From Nostoc sp. KVJ3 (GTDB lineage: Bacteria; Cyanobacteriota; Cyanobacteriia; Cyanobacteriales; Nostocaceae), in the NCBI RefSeq assembly GCF_026127265.1, contig NZ_WWFG01000002.1, positions 372,001-436,000 of the forward strand: a DNA stretch of 64,000 nucleotides. The letters run 5' to 3'. Made by a program: the position numbers and the translations under genes. The notes below the pieces were generated by a model. It had not been told where the DNA came from. It saw only the letters and a program-made list of their open reading frames with translations, and did not search any database. This document shows positions 8,692 to 17,717 of this stretch, piece by piece (position 1 is the stretch's first letter; every line of letters begins with the position of its first letter).

Positions 8692-9627
8692 GTGTTGCGA
8701 ATCAGAAAATCAATGAGATTATCATTTTCTAAATATCCCATAGCAGGGTTAGTAAGTTTGACTTTGTTGGTTGTTAGTATTCCCTTCCCATCTTTTTCCC
8801 TTTCTCCCTCTTTCTCCTCAAAGCTGGCACAATCTAATGGAAAAACTGCCATAGACTGGTTGAACCAAGGTTTACAGGCAATTCAGGCGGGAAAAGTACA
8901 AGATGCGATCGCAGCCTTTAAACAAGCCGCCAAGTTAGATCCGACATTAGCACCAGCCCACTATAATTTAGGATTAGCATACCGACAAACTGGAAAATTA
9001 CAACCCTCTGCGGATGCATTTTATCGAGCGACGCAAGCCGATCCGAAATTTGCTCCGGCTTTTGCTAATTTAGGTGGCGCATTATTAGAAGGTAATAATT
9101 TACAGTTAGCTAGCGATTACTTACAACGCGCCTTAGAACTCGATCCTAAACTAGGGTTTGCCCACTATAACTTGGGATTGGTACGAGAACAGCAAAGAGA
9201 TTGTAAGCGAGCGATCGCATCTTTTAAAAAAGCTATAGAATATAGCAAAAATGCACCAGAGCCTCCTTACCATATAGGGATGTGTTATCTTCAGGAAGGC
9301 CAAATAGATCAAGCAAAAAATGCTTTTAATCAGGCAGTAAAAATTAATCCTAAGTATCCTGAAGCTTATTACAATCTCGGTTCAATTTGGTTTCAAAAAC
9401 GCAAATTACAAGAGGCATTAGAAGCTTTTAGGAAATCAGCCGAAGCTAACTCTAACTATCCCAATGCTTATTATGGTGCAGGATTAGTTTTTATGCAGTT
9501 ACAGCAATATAGGGATGCAGTACAAGTATTGCAATTTGCGAGAGATTTATATAATGCTCAGGGTAATCCGCAGTGGGCAAAAAATGCCGAGCAATTGTTA
9601 CAAAAAGTACAAAAATTAAATCAATGA
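8692..9627 (+). CDS. Secreted or periplasmic TPR-repeat protein
   Basis: A signal-peptide-like hydrophobic stretch near residues 15-40 is followed by about seven tetratricopeptide repeats (motifs such as APAHYNLGLAYRQTGKL and PEAYYNLGSIWFQKRKL) that fill the protein to its end. TPR superhelices mediate protein-protein contacts; the partner is unknown. The GTG at 8692 gives 311 residues, while an ATG at 8713 gives 304 and a cleaner signal peptide; both keep the same mature protein. The gene stands alone, divergent from the EF-G-like gene across 403 bp of AT-rich DNA in which no other gene is visible. Confidence 0.8.
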   Translation: MLRIRKSMRLSFSKYPIAGLVSLTLLVVSIPFPSFSLSPSFSSKLAQSNGKTAIDWLNQGLQAIQAGKVQDAIAAFKQAAKLDPTLAPAHYNLGLAYRQTGKLQPSADAFYRATQADPKFAPAFANLGGALLEGNNLQLASDYLQRALELDPKLGFAHYNLGLVREQQRDCKRAIASFKKAIEYSKNAPEPPYHIGMCYLQEGQIDQAKNAFNQAVKINPKYPEAYYNLGSIWFQKRKLQEALEAFRKSAEANSNYPNAYYGAGLVFMQLQQYRDAVQVLQFARDLYNAQGNPQWAKNAEQLLQKVQKLNQ

Positions 9628-9806
9628 ATAGTGAACTTTCATTAGTAATTTGTCCTTTGTTCTTTGTCTAAAACTAACGATCAATGACCAATGACTGATA
9701 AATTACCAACCTCGCTGAGGCACAAAAGCTTAACATTGCATAACATAAAACTATTGGGTTGACTGCTGGTGTTGTCTGAACCTGTCCCGATTGGAATAAA
9801 ACGTAC

Positions 9807-10355
9807 ATGCAAAAGCGCCAGAAAAGTCGATTTCTATTTAGCGATCGCTGGCTTGATCGGCACTCAATTGTTCGCAATATGGAAGCCTTTCAAGACTTAA
9901 TTGTGATTGTCTTGTGTTTGGGTTTGTTCGCCGTCATGCTGATCCAATTGTGGGGAATAGCGATCGCTATTATGCAGCCACTAGACTATAAACATGTGAC
10001 TGCAAAAATACTATTTGTGTTAATTTTGGTCGAGTTATTTCGACTATTAATGGTCTATTTGCAAGAACATAGTATCTCTGTGGGAGTAGCAGTTGAGGTA
10101 ACAATTGTATCTCTACTACGAGAAATAGTAGTTCACGGAGCGCTGGAAATTTATTGGGTTAATACGCTTGCAATTTGTGGTTTGTTGTTTGTTCTGGGTG
10201 GATTACTCGTGATTTGCGCTAAAACGCCACACATGGATTGTATGAGTGCTAACACTAAGTTTTGTCCAGTTGTGTATAGAGGAGGTAGGGAACGGCAAAA
10301 TGAATTGGAATTACAGTATTCACGTCAATGTGGTGAGAATGAACCTCTTGGATAA
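9807..10355 (+). CDS. PsiE-family membrane protein
   Basis: A 182-residue protein with four hydrophobic segments and the PsiE-family pattern: IVRNMEAFQDLIVI near the first helix, VLILVELFRLLMVYL in the third, and VEVTIVSLLREIV before the last. PsiE (phosphate-starvation-inducible E) has no settled biochemical role. The last 40 residues (after about 140) are cysteine-containing and unlike the family, suggesting a replaced C terminus. A second paralogue, with a more usual C terminus, lies at 33815-34330 next to the vanadate transporter genes. Confidence 0.75.
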   Translation: MQKRQKSRFLFSDRWLDRHSIVRNMEAFQDLIVIVLCLGLFAVMLIQLWGIAIAIMQPLDYKHVTAKILFVLILVELFRLLMVYLQEHSISVGVAVEVTIVSLLREIVVHGALEIYWVNTLAICGLLFVLGGLLVICAKTPHMDCMSANTKFCPVVYRGGRERQNELELQYSRQCGENEPLG

Positions 10356-10372
10356 ATTCTGATGAAAATGGT

Positions 10373-10412
10373 GAGTAGAGAGATGAGAGAAAATTCTCTT
10401 ATCTTTCTACTC
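10373..10412. terminator. Long hairpin after the PsiE gene
   Basis: GAGTAGAGAGATGAGAGA pairs with TCTCTTATCTTTCTACTC with two mismatches around a tiny AT loop, 17 bases after the PsiE-gene stop. The near-perfect stem is consistent with a transcription end point, though no long T tract follows. Confidence 0.5.
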
Positions 10413-10448
10413 ATACATTTATAGAGTAATTTGCTTACATCTAAAATA

Positions 10449-10628
10449 TCAGCTGGACTGATTTTGGGCTGCTTGCTGTACTTGCGCCACCGTCAAATCA
10501 AGAGCTACCGCCACTTGTTCCACACTCAACCCCAATGCCAAAAAGCGGGGAATAGCTTCTAACTTAGCTTCCTGTCTACCTTCCTGTCTACCTTCTTCCA
10601 AACCGTCTTCCTTTTTTAAAACATCTTC
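10449..10628 (-). pseudogene. Remnant of an Rpn/PD-(D/E)XK transposase-like gene (C-terminal end)
   Basis: Sixty codons on the minus strand encode a repeated EGRQEGRQEAK coiled stretch, then PRFLALGLSVEQVAVALDL and a Gln/Ala-rich end. This is the usual C-terminal tail of the Rpn-family (recombination-promoting nuclease/putative transposase) proteins abundant in cyanobacteria. An in-frame stop lies directly upstream and the nuclease domain is absent. A separate N-terminal remnant of the same family lies at 34380-34535. Confidence 0.6.
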
Positions 10629-10766
10629 TCAGTTTGCACCTGAATTTAGTTAAGTTAAATTTTGATATTTAAAGTTTATCAAAAATCGTGCATACGCATC
10701 TAATTAAGAATGAAAAAAAGCAGATGATTATTACCATCTACTTTCATGAAAAATCTTTAATTCTGT

Positions 10767-11687
10767 TTACTTAGATACCAACTGATTAAGTGGAGCAATC
10801 CCAGCCAAATCTAAAATTGGCGCGATCGCATCTTCTCGCTTCACCGCCATCAAATGGACACCTTGACACAATTGCCGCGCTATCTGCACTTGCTCGGCGG
10901 CAATTTTCATTCCTTCCTCAAAAGGGTTTTTGGCTTTTGCCAATCTATCAATAATATGCTGAGGAATATTTACACCGGGAACACACTTATTAATAAACTG
11001 GGCATTTTTTGCCGATTTCAACAGAAAAATTCCTGCTAAAATCGGTTTTTTATAACCAGAAGCAATGGTGTCCATAAACTTTTCTAGTCGCTCAAAATCG
11101 GTGATTAACTGACTTTGGAAAAACTGCGCTCCGGCTTCGATTTTGCGTTCAAATCGACTTTGCAAACCCGACCAACTCTTACATTGCGGATCTACTGCTG
11201 CACCAACAAATAAATCTAACGCTCCATCAGTCAAGGGTTTCTCGTTGCAATCAACGCCTTGATTCATCTTCCGAATCAGTTGCAACAGTCGCACCGCTTC
11301 AAAATCAAAAACTGCTTTAGCATCTGGATGATCGCCAGCTTTTACAGGGTCGCCAGTTAAAGCTAAAATATTACGAATACCTAAAGCATGAGCGCCCATT
11401 AAATCAGCTTGTAAACCAATGCGGTTGCGATCGCGGCAAGCAACTTGACAAATCGGCTCTATGCCGTTTTGCGACAAAATCACCGATGCGATTAACGAAG
11501 ACATCCGTAACACAGCGCGGCTACCATCAGTAACATTGACAGCATGAACCCTTCCCTTAAGAGTCGCCGCCATTTGAATCATGTGCGCTGGATCTCCCCC
11601 TTTCGGTGGTGCTACCTCGGCAGTAACTAGAAATTCACCAGCTTGTACAGCTCTCTTAAAGGCTGTGGGGCTATGGGTGTGATGCAT
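10767..11687 (-). CDS. metF: Methylenetetrahydrofolate reductase family protein
   Basis: A 306-residue single-domain TIM-barrel protein. It begins AGEFLVTAEVAPPKGGDP, the substrate-pocket sequence of MetF-type reductases, and has the NILALTGDP motif near residue 110 and DFERLEKFMD in the second half. The family reduces 5,10-methylene-THF to 5-methyl-THF for methionine synthesis using FAD. Length fits bacterial MetF. It runs in the same direction as trpS, 58 bp downstream of it, so they may be cotranscribed. The enzyme family is sure; some cyanobacterial members are annotated only as MetF-like. Confidence 0.85.
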   Translation of the reverse strand: MHHTHSPTAFKRAVQAGEFLVTAEVAPPKGGDPAHMIQMAATLKGRVHAVNVTDGSRAVLRMSSLIASVILSQNGIEPICQVACRDRNRIGLQADLMGAHALGIRNILALTGDPVKAGDHPDAKAVFDFEAVRLLQLIRKMNQGVDCNEKPLTDGALDLFVGAAVDPQCKSWSGLQSRFERKIEAGAQFFQSQLITDFERLEKFMDTIASGYKKPILAGIFLLKSAKNAQFINKCVPGVNIPQHIIDRLAKAKNPFEEGMKIAAEQVQIARQLCQGVHLMAVKREDAIAPILDLAGIAPLNQLVSK

Positions 11688-11745
11688 AACATTAAGAATT
11701 TCAATTTCTTAAATGGTATAGCGAACCACACCAAAAAGTGAAAAC

Positions 11746-12765
11746 TTATAGAGGAAGAGAGTAGCCCAAAGCAACTTTTACTTGTGATAAAGTTTGATTT
11801 GCGATCGCTCTTGCTTTTTCCCCTCCATCCCGTAACACAGACTCCAAATAGCTTTTATCCGCCGTTATCGCCTGATATTTTTCTTGAATTGGTTTCAGGG
11901 AGTCAATAATTGTATCCGTCAACAATGGCTTAAATTGCCCCCAACCCATATCCTGACACTCAACAGCGACATCTTCCTTAGTCTTTCCAGACAGCAATGT
12001 ATACAGCGTTAACAAGTTATTACACTCTGGACGCGCCGGATCGTCAAAAGTCAGACCACGAATCGGATCGGTTTTACAACGCTTAATCTTGTATTGAACC
12101 TGTTCTGGTGAATCTAGCAAACTAATTCGGCTTAACTCTGAAGGATCGGACTTCGACATTTTGCGTGTACCGTCCGCTAAACTCATCACCCTCGCGCCTT
12201 CCTTACGAATTAAAGGATCTGGTAACTTCAGCACTGGCTGATCTGGTTTACCAAATTGATGATTTAATCTAGCTGCAATATCTCGTGTCAATTCCAAGTG
12301 TTGCTTTTGGTCTTCACCCACTGGCACTTTATCCGCTTGGTAGAGCAAAATATCAGCCGCCATCAAGACTGGGTAATCCAACAAACCTGCGCTGACATTT
12401 TCTCCCTGTTTCACAGCCTTTTCCTTGAACTGGATCATGTCTTGCAGCCAGTTTAGGGGTGTAATGCAATTAAGTAACCAAGTGAGTTCACTGTGGGCCG
12501 AAACGTGAGATTGGACAAAGATGGTGGAGTGATTTAAATCAAGACCACAAGCGAGATAGAGAGCAGCAAGGGTGTAGGTATCAGCTGCCAACTGTGTTGG
12601 GTCGTGTGGTACTGTAATTGCGTGTAAATCAGCCACAAAAAGGTAATTTTCGTATTCGCTCTGACCTTCTACCCAGTTGCGAATAGCTCCCAAGTAGTTA
12701 CCTAGATGGTAATTGCCTGTTGGCTGAACTCCAGAAAGAACACGTTGCTTGCCCATAAATTTCAC
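11746..12765 (-). CDS. trpS: Tryptophanyl-tRNA synthetase
   Basis: A 339-residue class I synthetase that charges tRNA-Trp. The HIGH-like motif is GNYHLGN (17-23) and KMSKS is at 202-206. SGVQPTGNYHLGNYLGAIRNW at the N terminus is diagnostic of TrpS. An internal ATG at codon 4 (MGKQRVLSG) is an equally plausible start. No CAAD domain is attached, unlike several synthetases of this group. The 190-bp region upstream separates it from the divergent LOG-family gene. Confidence 0.95.
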   Translation of the reverse strand: MKFMGKQRVLSGVQPTGNYHLGNYLGAIRNWVEGQSEYENYLFVADLHAITVPHDPTQLAADTYTLAALYLACGLDLNHSTIFVQSHVSAHSELTWLLNCITPLNWLQDMIQFKEKAVKQGENVSAGLLDYPVLMAADILLYQADKVPVGEDQKQHLELTRDIAARLNHQFGKPDQPVLKLPDPLIRKEGARVMSLADGTRKMSKSDPSELSRISLLDSPEQVQYKIKRCKTDPIRGLTFDDPARPECNNLLTLYTLLSGKTKEDVAVECQDMGWGQFKPLLTDTIIDSLKPIQEKYQAITADKSYLESVLRDGGEKARAIANQTLSQVKVALGYSLPL

Positions 12766-12954
12766 TATAGTAACCCTTTAGAGATTTTAAAACCCCTATG
12801 CTCAGTTTAGGGAATTAGTCATCAGTCATTAGATATTAGACAATTCGTAATTTGTAGTTATGTTTTTTTCACAGGGTTAATCAACGGTTATATCCTGCTT
12901 GCTAGAGTGTGAGTAGTTCACGTAAAATATAATGCCATTGTTGCGGCAGTTCTC

Positions 12955-14025
12955 ATGACCTCATCTGCGTCGTTTGACACATTAGAGTCTTTACAGGCGG
13001 ATATCGCTGAATTGATCGCTTGCTTACCGACATTAAAAAATCGGCAATTTATTCAGCAAGCACTTGCTACTATTGTTCGGCTAGCTGATACCGAAATTGA
13101 GCGTCTCGATTGGAAAATCTTGTCGGCTGCGTTAGCAGATATGGAACGCGGTTTTCAACTTTTTTATGATTACCGACACATTCGCAAAGTCACCATTTTC
13201 GGTTCTGCTCGTTTAGCACCAGATACGCCAGATTACCAAATGGCCCTTGAGTTTGCTCGTGCTGTTTCTCAATTGGGATTTATGGTGATAACCGGTGGCG
13301 GTGGTGGGATCATGCAAGCAGGTCACGAAGGCGCTGGGCGAGAAAATTCCTTTGGATTAAACATTCAGTTACCCTTTGAGCAGGAAGCTAACCCATTTAT
13401 AGAAGGCGATCCTAAGCTCATTCACTTCAAATATTTCTTTACCCGCAAGCTGTTTCTCCTGAAAGAAAGTGATGCTGTAGCTTTGTTCCCTGGAGGTTTT
13501 GGTACTCAAGATGAAGCTTTTGAATGCATGACATTAAGCCAAAATGGTAAATTTGGGCCAGTACCTCTAGTTTTAATTGACCACCCTGGTGGTGATTACT
13601 GGTGGTCTTGGAGCGAATATATTGATAAACAATTAGTGCAGAATGGTCTTGTTAGTCCTGAAGACCCCAGCCTTTACACCGTGACAGACAACCTGGATGT
13701 GGCTTGCGACGCTATCACTCGTTTTTACCAGGTTTATCATTCCAGCCGTTATGTAGGCGATCAATTAGTCATCCGCCTTAAGACAGATATCTCAGATGCT
13801 CAGGTAGAGAAACTCAATGTTGATTTCAGCGACATTTTTGTTAAAGGACAGATTGAAAAAAGTCAGGCATTACCTCAAGAAGCTCAAGATGAAACTGTTG
13901 GACTACCCCGCCTGATTTTGTACTTCAATCAACGCGACTTGGGGCGCTTATATCAGATGATTGCCACAATTAACCAGATGGGCACTCTTTCAACAGAGGA
14001 TGCAGCGCATCCAGAAAGAAAGTAG
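12955..14025 (+). CDS. LOG-family (lysine decarboxylase-like) Rossmann protein
   Basis: A 356-residue protein whose centre is a LOG/TIGR00730-type domain: FGSARLAPD (82-90), ITGGGGGIMQAG (112-123) and the active-site signature PGGFGTQDE (179-187). Members that have been tested are phosphoribohydrolases releasing cytokinin bases or 5'-AMP-related products. This protein has about 75 extra N-terminal and 90 extra C-terminal residues, as in the large cyanobacterial subgroup. Substrate unknown. Monocistronic by position. Confidence 0.85.
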   Translation: MTSSASFDTLESLQADIAELIACLPTLKNRQFIQQALATIVRLADTEIERLDWKILSAALADMERGFQLFYDYRHIRKVTIFGSARLAPDTPDYQMALEFARAVSQLGFMVITGGGGGIMQAGHEGAGRENSFGLNIQLPFEQEANPFIEGDPKLIHFKYFFTRKLFLLKESDAVALFPGGFGTQDEAFECMTLSQNGKFGPVPLVLIDHPGGDYWWSWSEYIDKQLVQNGLVSPEDPSLYTVTDNLDVACDAITRFYQVYHSSRYVGDQLVIRLKTDISDAQVEKLNVDFSDIFVKGQIEKSQALPQEAQDETVGLPRLILYFNQRDLGRLYQMIATINQMGTLSTEDAAHPERK

Positions 14026-14356
14026 CTAAATACCTTACTCAGTCGGGAGTGGGTAGAGATGCGATTAATCGCGTCTCTACAGGAGTAGTGAGTAAAAATA
14101 AGCATGCTCGGCTCGATACTTTCGCACACAGGTATTTGCCCTAGAAGCGCAGCGTGTCGTAGGCAAAATATCTCTAATTTTGAATTTTGAATTGTTAACC
14201 TTGGTTTATCCTAGGAATGCGAGAAATTAAGATCCCAGAATCTCTGATAAATCGGGGTTCTGCGGCTTGCAATTCTCACTCAATACTGATTTTTGTAAAA
14301 AAGCTTGTATATTAGCACAGTAAACAACAGATAAAATCCTAATAGAGGAATAGAAA
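14026..14356. other. Intergenic region with short dispersed palindromes
   Basis: No gene is seen. GAGATGCGATTAATCGCGTCTC at about 14056 is a short palindrome, and a decayed AGATCCC hairpin lies near 14230. A Shine-Dalgarno sequence (AGAGGA, about 14344) precedes the next gene. Confidence 0.5.
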
Positions 14357-15679
14357 ATGCTGGAATTATTGGGTTCAGGTTTGGTGTCACTCTGGCTGGA
14401 AATGGCCGGGGTACAAATCAAGCCGATGGATGCCTTAGATGCTTTGACTTGGCAAAGTAGCCCAGGCTTAGTTCTTGCCCCCGATCCAAACCCAGCTGGG
14501 GCGACGACGGTGCAGGAATATCTCAAAAAGCTGATAACGTCAAAAGTGGTGGCGCAAAATCTGGCTGAGAGTCAGGGAATTTGGATGCAGTCAGGGCCAA
14601 TGCTGATGGCAAATCACCAAGGTACGACACCTCTACCGGCTGCCTCTTTAACCAAAATTGCTACTTCATTAGTTGCTTTGAAAACTTGGGGGCCAGATCA
14701 CCAATTTGATACTTTGGTAAGTATCACTGGCCCTGTGGTAAATGGAGTTGTGCAGGGTGATTTGGTAATTACTGGTGGTGGCGATCCGATGTTTGTTTGG
14801 GAAGAAGCGATCGCTCTTGGTAATACTCTCAATCAAATGGGGATCAAGCAGGTAAAGGGAAATTTAATCATTAATGGCAGTTTTGCCATGAATTTCCAAC
14901 GGCAACCGATGCTGGCGGGTATGCTGCTCAAGCAAATCCTAAATCGTGCGACTTGGGGCCGCCCCGCTATTTATACATACTCAATCATGCCCAAGGGAAC
15001 GCCTAAGCCTCAAGTTGTGATTGCAGGTACGGTGAAAGTTGAGGCACAACCAAACCCTCAACAAACTTTGTTGCTGCGTCATCGCTCGTTACCCTTGAAA
15101 CAACTACTCAAGGAAATGAACGTTTACAGCAACAACGATATGGCAGAGATGCTGGCAGAATCAGTGGGGGGAGCGGGTGTAGTCCAATCCACTGCTGCTA
15201 ACCTTGCCAGAGTCCCACAAGTAGAAATTCAGTTAATCAATGGTTCTGGATTGGGCCCGCAAAATCGCATTTCCCCCAGGGCTGTTTGTGCCATGCTGAT
15301 GGCTATTCAAGGTGAGGCATCTGCCCATCAGCTAAATCTTGGCGACTTGTTCCCGATGTCTGGATTCGATCACCGAGGAACAGTACACAGCAGACACATT
15401 CCCCTTGCGACTGTGATCAAAACTGGCACTCTCCGAGATGTCAGTGCTTTAGCGGGAGTGATGCCCACACGCGATCGCGGTTTGGTTTGGTTTGCTATTA
15501 TCAACCGTGGGACAAATGTGTGGGGTTTCCGAACTGGACAAGACCAATTACTGCAAAGCGTTGTCAAACAATTACAATTACCTCTAACCGTTCCTACTGC
15601 CCTCACTCCCCACTCAGCTATCAACTCTTTACCCCAGTTAGGTGCAACCAGTCGGAATGAAATTTTATTCAAAGGTTAG
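14357..15679 (+). CDS. dacB: D-alanyl-D-alanine carboxypeptidase/endopeptidase, PBP4 (S13) type
   Basis: A 440-residue peptidase family S13 protein that trims or cleaves peptidoglycan cross-links outside the cytoplasmic membrane. The three penicillin-binding motifs are present: SLTK (97-100, catalytic serine and lysine), SNN (258-260) and KTG (355-357). The SLTK-to-SNN distance of about 160 residues reflects the insertion typical of DacB. A short hydrophobic N terminus (LLGSGLVSLWLEMAG) may be a weak export signal. The start is supported by AGAGGA about 8 bases upstream. Confidence 0.9.
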   Translation: MLELLGSGLVSLWLEMAGVQIKPMDALDALTWQSSPGLVLAPDPNPAGATTVQEYLKKLITSKVVAQNLAESQGIWMQSGPMLMANHQGTTPLPAASLTKIATSLVALKTWGPDHQFDTLVSITGPVVNGVVQGDLVITGGGDPMFVWEEAIALGNTLNQMGIKQVKGNLIINGSFAMNFQRQPMLAGMLLKQILNRATWGRPAIYTYSIMPKGTPKPQVVIAGTVKVEAQPNPQQTLLLRHRSLPLKQLLKEMNVYSNNDMAEMLAESVGGAGVVQSTAANLARVPQVEIQLINGSGLGPQNRISPRAVCAMLMAIQGEASAHQLNLGDLFPMSGFDHRGTVHSRHIPLATVIKTGTLRDVSALAGVMPTRDRGLVWFAIINRGTNVWGFRTGQDQLLQSVVKQLQLPLTVPTALTPHSAINSLPQLGATSRNEILFKG

Positions 15680-15989
15680 TTCATCATCCAAGCGGGTTTT
15701 GAACCAAAAGTGAGCAGAGGTATTCTCTATCTCCTTTTTCTCGGTGTCACTACCTTGAAAGTTGTAGTATTGTTAGCAATCCAAAAGTTTTCTTGATGGG
15801 TAAAAACCGAACTTGTAAAGGGTAAATGTCCATAATAGCTTTTGGGTTAAATTTTCCATTAAGTTGATTACAGGTAACTCGCAAAATGCCCTAACCACAG
15901 TATTGGGAAGAGCAAGCGAAACCGGAAGTAAAAATAACTGTAAATAGATTTGTCACGACTAAGCAACAATTAAGCTGATAAATTAGGTT
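15680..15989. other. Intergenic region, nothing recognised
   Basis: About 310 bases between the carboxypeptidase and protease genes with no supported open frame, no strong palindrome and no RNA gene that could be recognised. Confidence 0.5.
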
Positions 15990-17207
15990 GTGATTATGCG
16001 ATTTCTCAAATTACCCAGATCCATCCGTCAACTCAGTAGTTATGTTTTAGCGATCGCGCTAGGAGTTGTGCTAACGGTTAGCACATTACAGGTGTTGCCC
16101 TCCCAAGCCGAACCCGCACCCCCAGTAACAGGGGATACTTCACCAGTGATTGCCCAACGCCAATCACCAGCTACGGCTGCGATCGCTAGCACTAGCTTTG
16201 TGACAGCAGCAGTAAATCGTGTTGGTTCAGCAGTTGTTCGCATTGATACTGAGCGGACAATTACTCGTCGCGTCGATCCATTTATGGAAGACCCGTTTTT
16301 CCGGCGGTTTTTTGGTGACGGTTTCTCTCAACAAATACCTTCTGAGCAGTTACGCGGTTTAGGCTCAGGTTTCATTATTGACAAGAGCGGGTTAGTTATG
16401 ACTAATGCTCATGTGGTCGATAAGGCTGATAAGGTAACAGTCCGGCTCAAAGATGGCCGCACCTTTGAAGGGAAAGTTAAAGGCATTGATGAAGTTACAG
16501 ATTTGGCAGTAGTCAAGATTAACGCCGGCAACGATTTACCAGTGGCACCCTTGGGTTCTTCTAGTAATGTCCAAGTAGGAGATTGGGCGATCGCAGTTGG
16601 TAATCCTTTAGGATTTGATAACACCGTTACCTTGGGAATTATCAGCACCCTGAAACGTTCCAGCGCCCAAGTCGGCATTAGCGACAAACGTTTAGATTTC
16701 ATTCAAACTGATGCCGCCATTAACCCAGGGAACTCTGGCGGGCCACTATTAAATGGTCAAGGTGAAGTGATTGGGATTAACACAGCCATTCGTCCCGACG
16801 CGATGGGGATTGGGTTTGCCATTCCTATTGATAAAGCTAAAGCGATCGCAGCGCAACTGCAACGTGATGGCAAAGTTGCTCACCCCTATTTGGGCGTGCA
16901 AATGCTAACTTTAACACCCGAACTGGCCAAGCAAAATAACACCGATCCCAACTCTCCTATTCAGATACCAGAAATTAGTGGTGTTTTTGTCATGCGAGTT
17001 GTCCCCAATTCTCCAGCCGCATCTGCTGGTATCCGGCGCGGGGATGTAATTCTACAAGTTGATGGTAAAGCTATTACCAGTGCTGAACAATTGCAGAACG
17101 TTGTGGAAGATAGTCGTCTTGGTCAAGTATTACAGGTGAAAGTGCAACGGGGTAATCAGACACAGCAACTTTCAATTCGCACAGCCGAGTTGCAAAATGC
17201 TTCGTAG
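15990..17207 (+). CDS. HtrA/Deg-family serine protease with PDZ domain
   Basis: A 405-residue periplasmic or lumenal protease (Hho/HtrA group of cyanobacteria) for protein quality control. A signal sequence covers about residues 10-41 (cleavage after PSQA). The chymotrypsin-like domain carries His141 (TNAHVV), Asp171 (DLAVV) and Ser249 (GNSGGP). One PDZ domain follows from about 295 to 400, containing the carboxylate-binding YLGVQM. GTG at 15990 or ATG at 15996 may start it; they differ by two residues. HhoA, HhoB and HtrA cannot be told apart from this sequence alone. Confidence 0.9.
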   Translation: MIMRFLKLPRSIRQLSSYVLAIALGVVLTVSTLQVLPSQAEPAPPVTGDTSPVIAQRQSPATAAIASTSFVTAAVNRVGSAVVRIDTERTITRRVDPFMEDPFFRRFFGDGFSQQIPSEQLRGLGSGFIIDKSGLVMTNAHVVDKADKVTVRLKDGRTFEGKVKGIDEVTDLAVVKINAGNDLPVAPLGSSSNVQVGDWAIAVGNPLGFDNTVTLGIISTLKRSSAQVGISDKRLDFIQTDAAINPGNSGGPLLNGQGEVIGINTAIRPDAMGIGFAIPIDKAKAIAAQLQRDGKVAHPYLGVQMLTLTPELAKQNNTDPNSPIQIPEISGVFVMRVVPNSPAASAGIRRGDVILQVDGKAITSAEQLQNVVEDSRLGQVLQVKVQRGNQTQQLSIRTAELQNAS

Positions 17208-17239
17208 GGGCAACATAGCCTATTTTCATTGCGTGGAAT

Positions 17240-17270
17240 AGTAAGGGCACAGCAATGCTGTGCCCTTACT
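17240..17270. terminator. Perfect 15-bp stem palindrome after the protease gene
   Basis: AGTAAGGGCACAGCA at 17240-17254 is followed after one base by its exact reverse complement ending at 17270, 33 bases after the protease stop. The GGGCACAGC palindrome is a type found between many Nostoc genes, so it may be both a dispersed repeat and a terminator. Confidence 0.5.
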
Positions 17271-17717
17271 CCGTATAGTCATATCATGTCATGTCCGGTT
17301 AATTAGCCCTCTTTTGTCACTCTCCGGGAGGGCGATCGCTAGAAGCCTCATGAGGCAATCAATACAAGCTATACTATTAGAAAAAAATCGGTCTTGTATT
17401 TGTTATTAGAAAATAATCGCGCGTAGGCGTAGCCCGTCGTAGACATCGCTTGCTATACAAAAGCTCTAGAATTCAGAAATGGTAAATGTTTTCGGAAAGT
17501 GACAGAACTCTCCTTGGCGTTAGCTTCTCCCTTTGGGAGAAGCTCTTACGTCGCTCTAAGCGTACTACTAGGTCAAAGCAAGCTACGCGTAGCGTCTCTA
17601 AGAGTTGGCTTTACGCTTTGCTAACGGCAGTTACTCCCTGTTTTTGCGATCGCCGTTACTCCAGATTTGTAGCACAATACTTGTTGATAACTCTGCATTA
17701 CAATATCAAATACTTTT
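17271..17717. other. Repeat-rich intergenic region at the left border of the vnf island
   Basis: No gene. It holds several Nostoc short repeats: a GCGTAGGCGTAGCCCGTCGTAG unit near 17421, CTCCCTTTGGGAG and AGCTACGCGTAGC near 17525-17595, and HIP1 sites. The convergent genes on both sides end here. Confidence 0.5.
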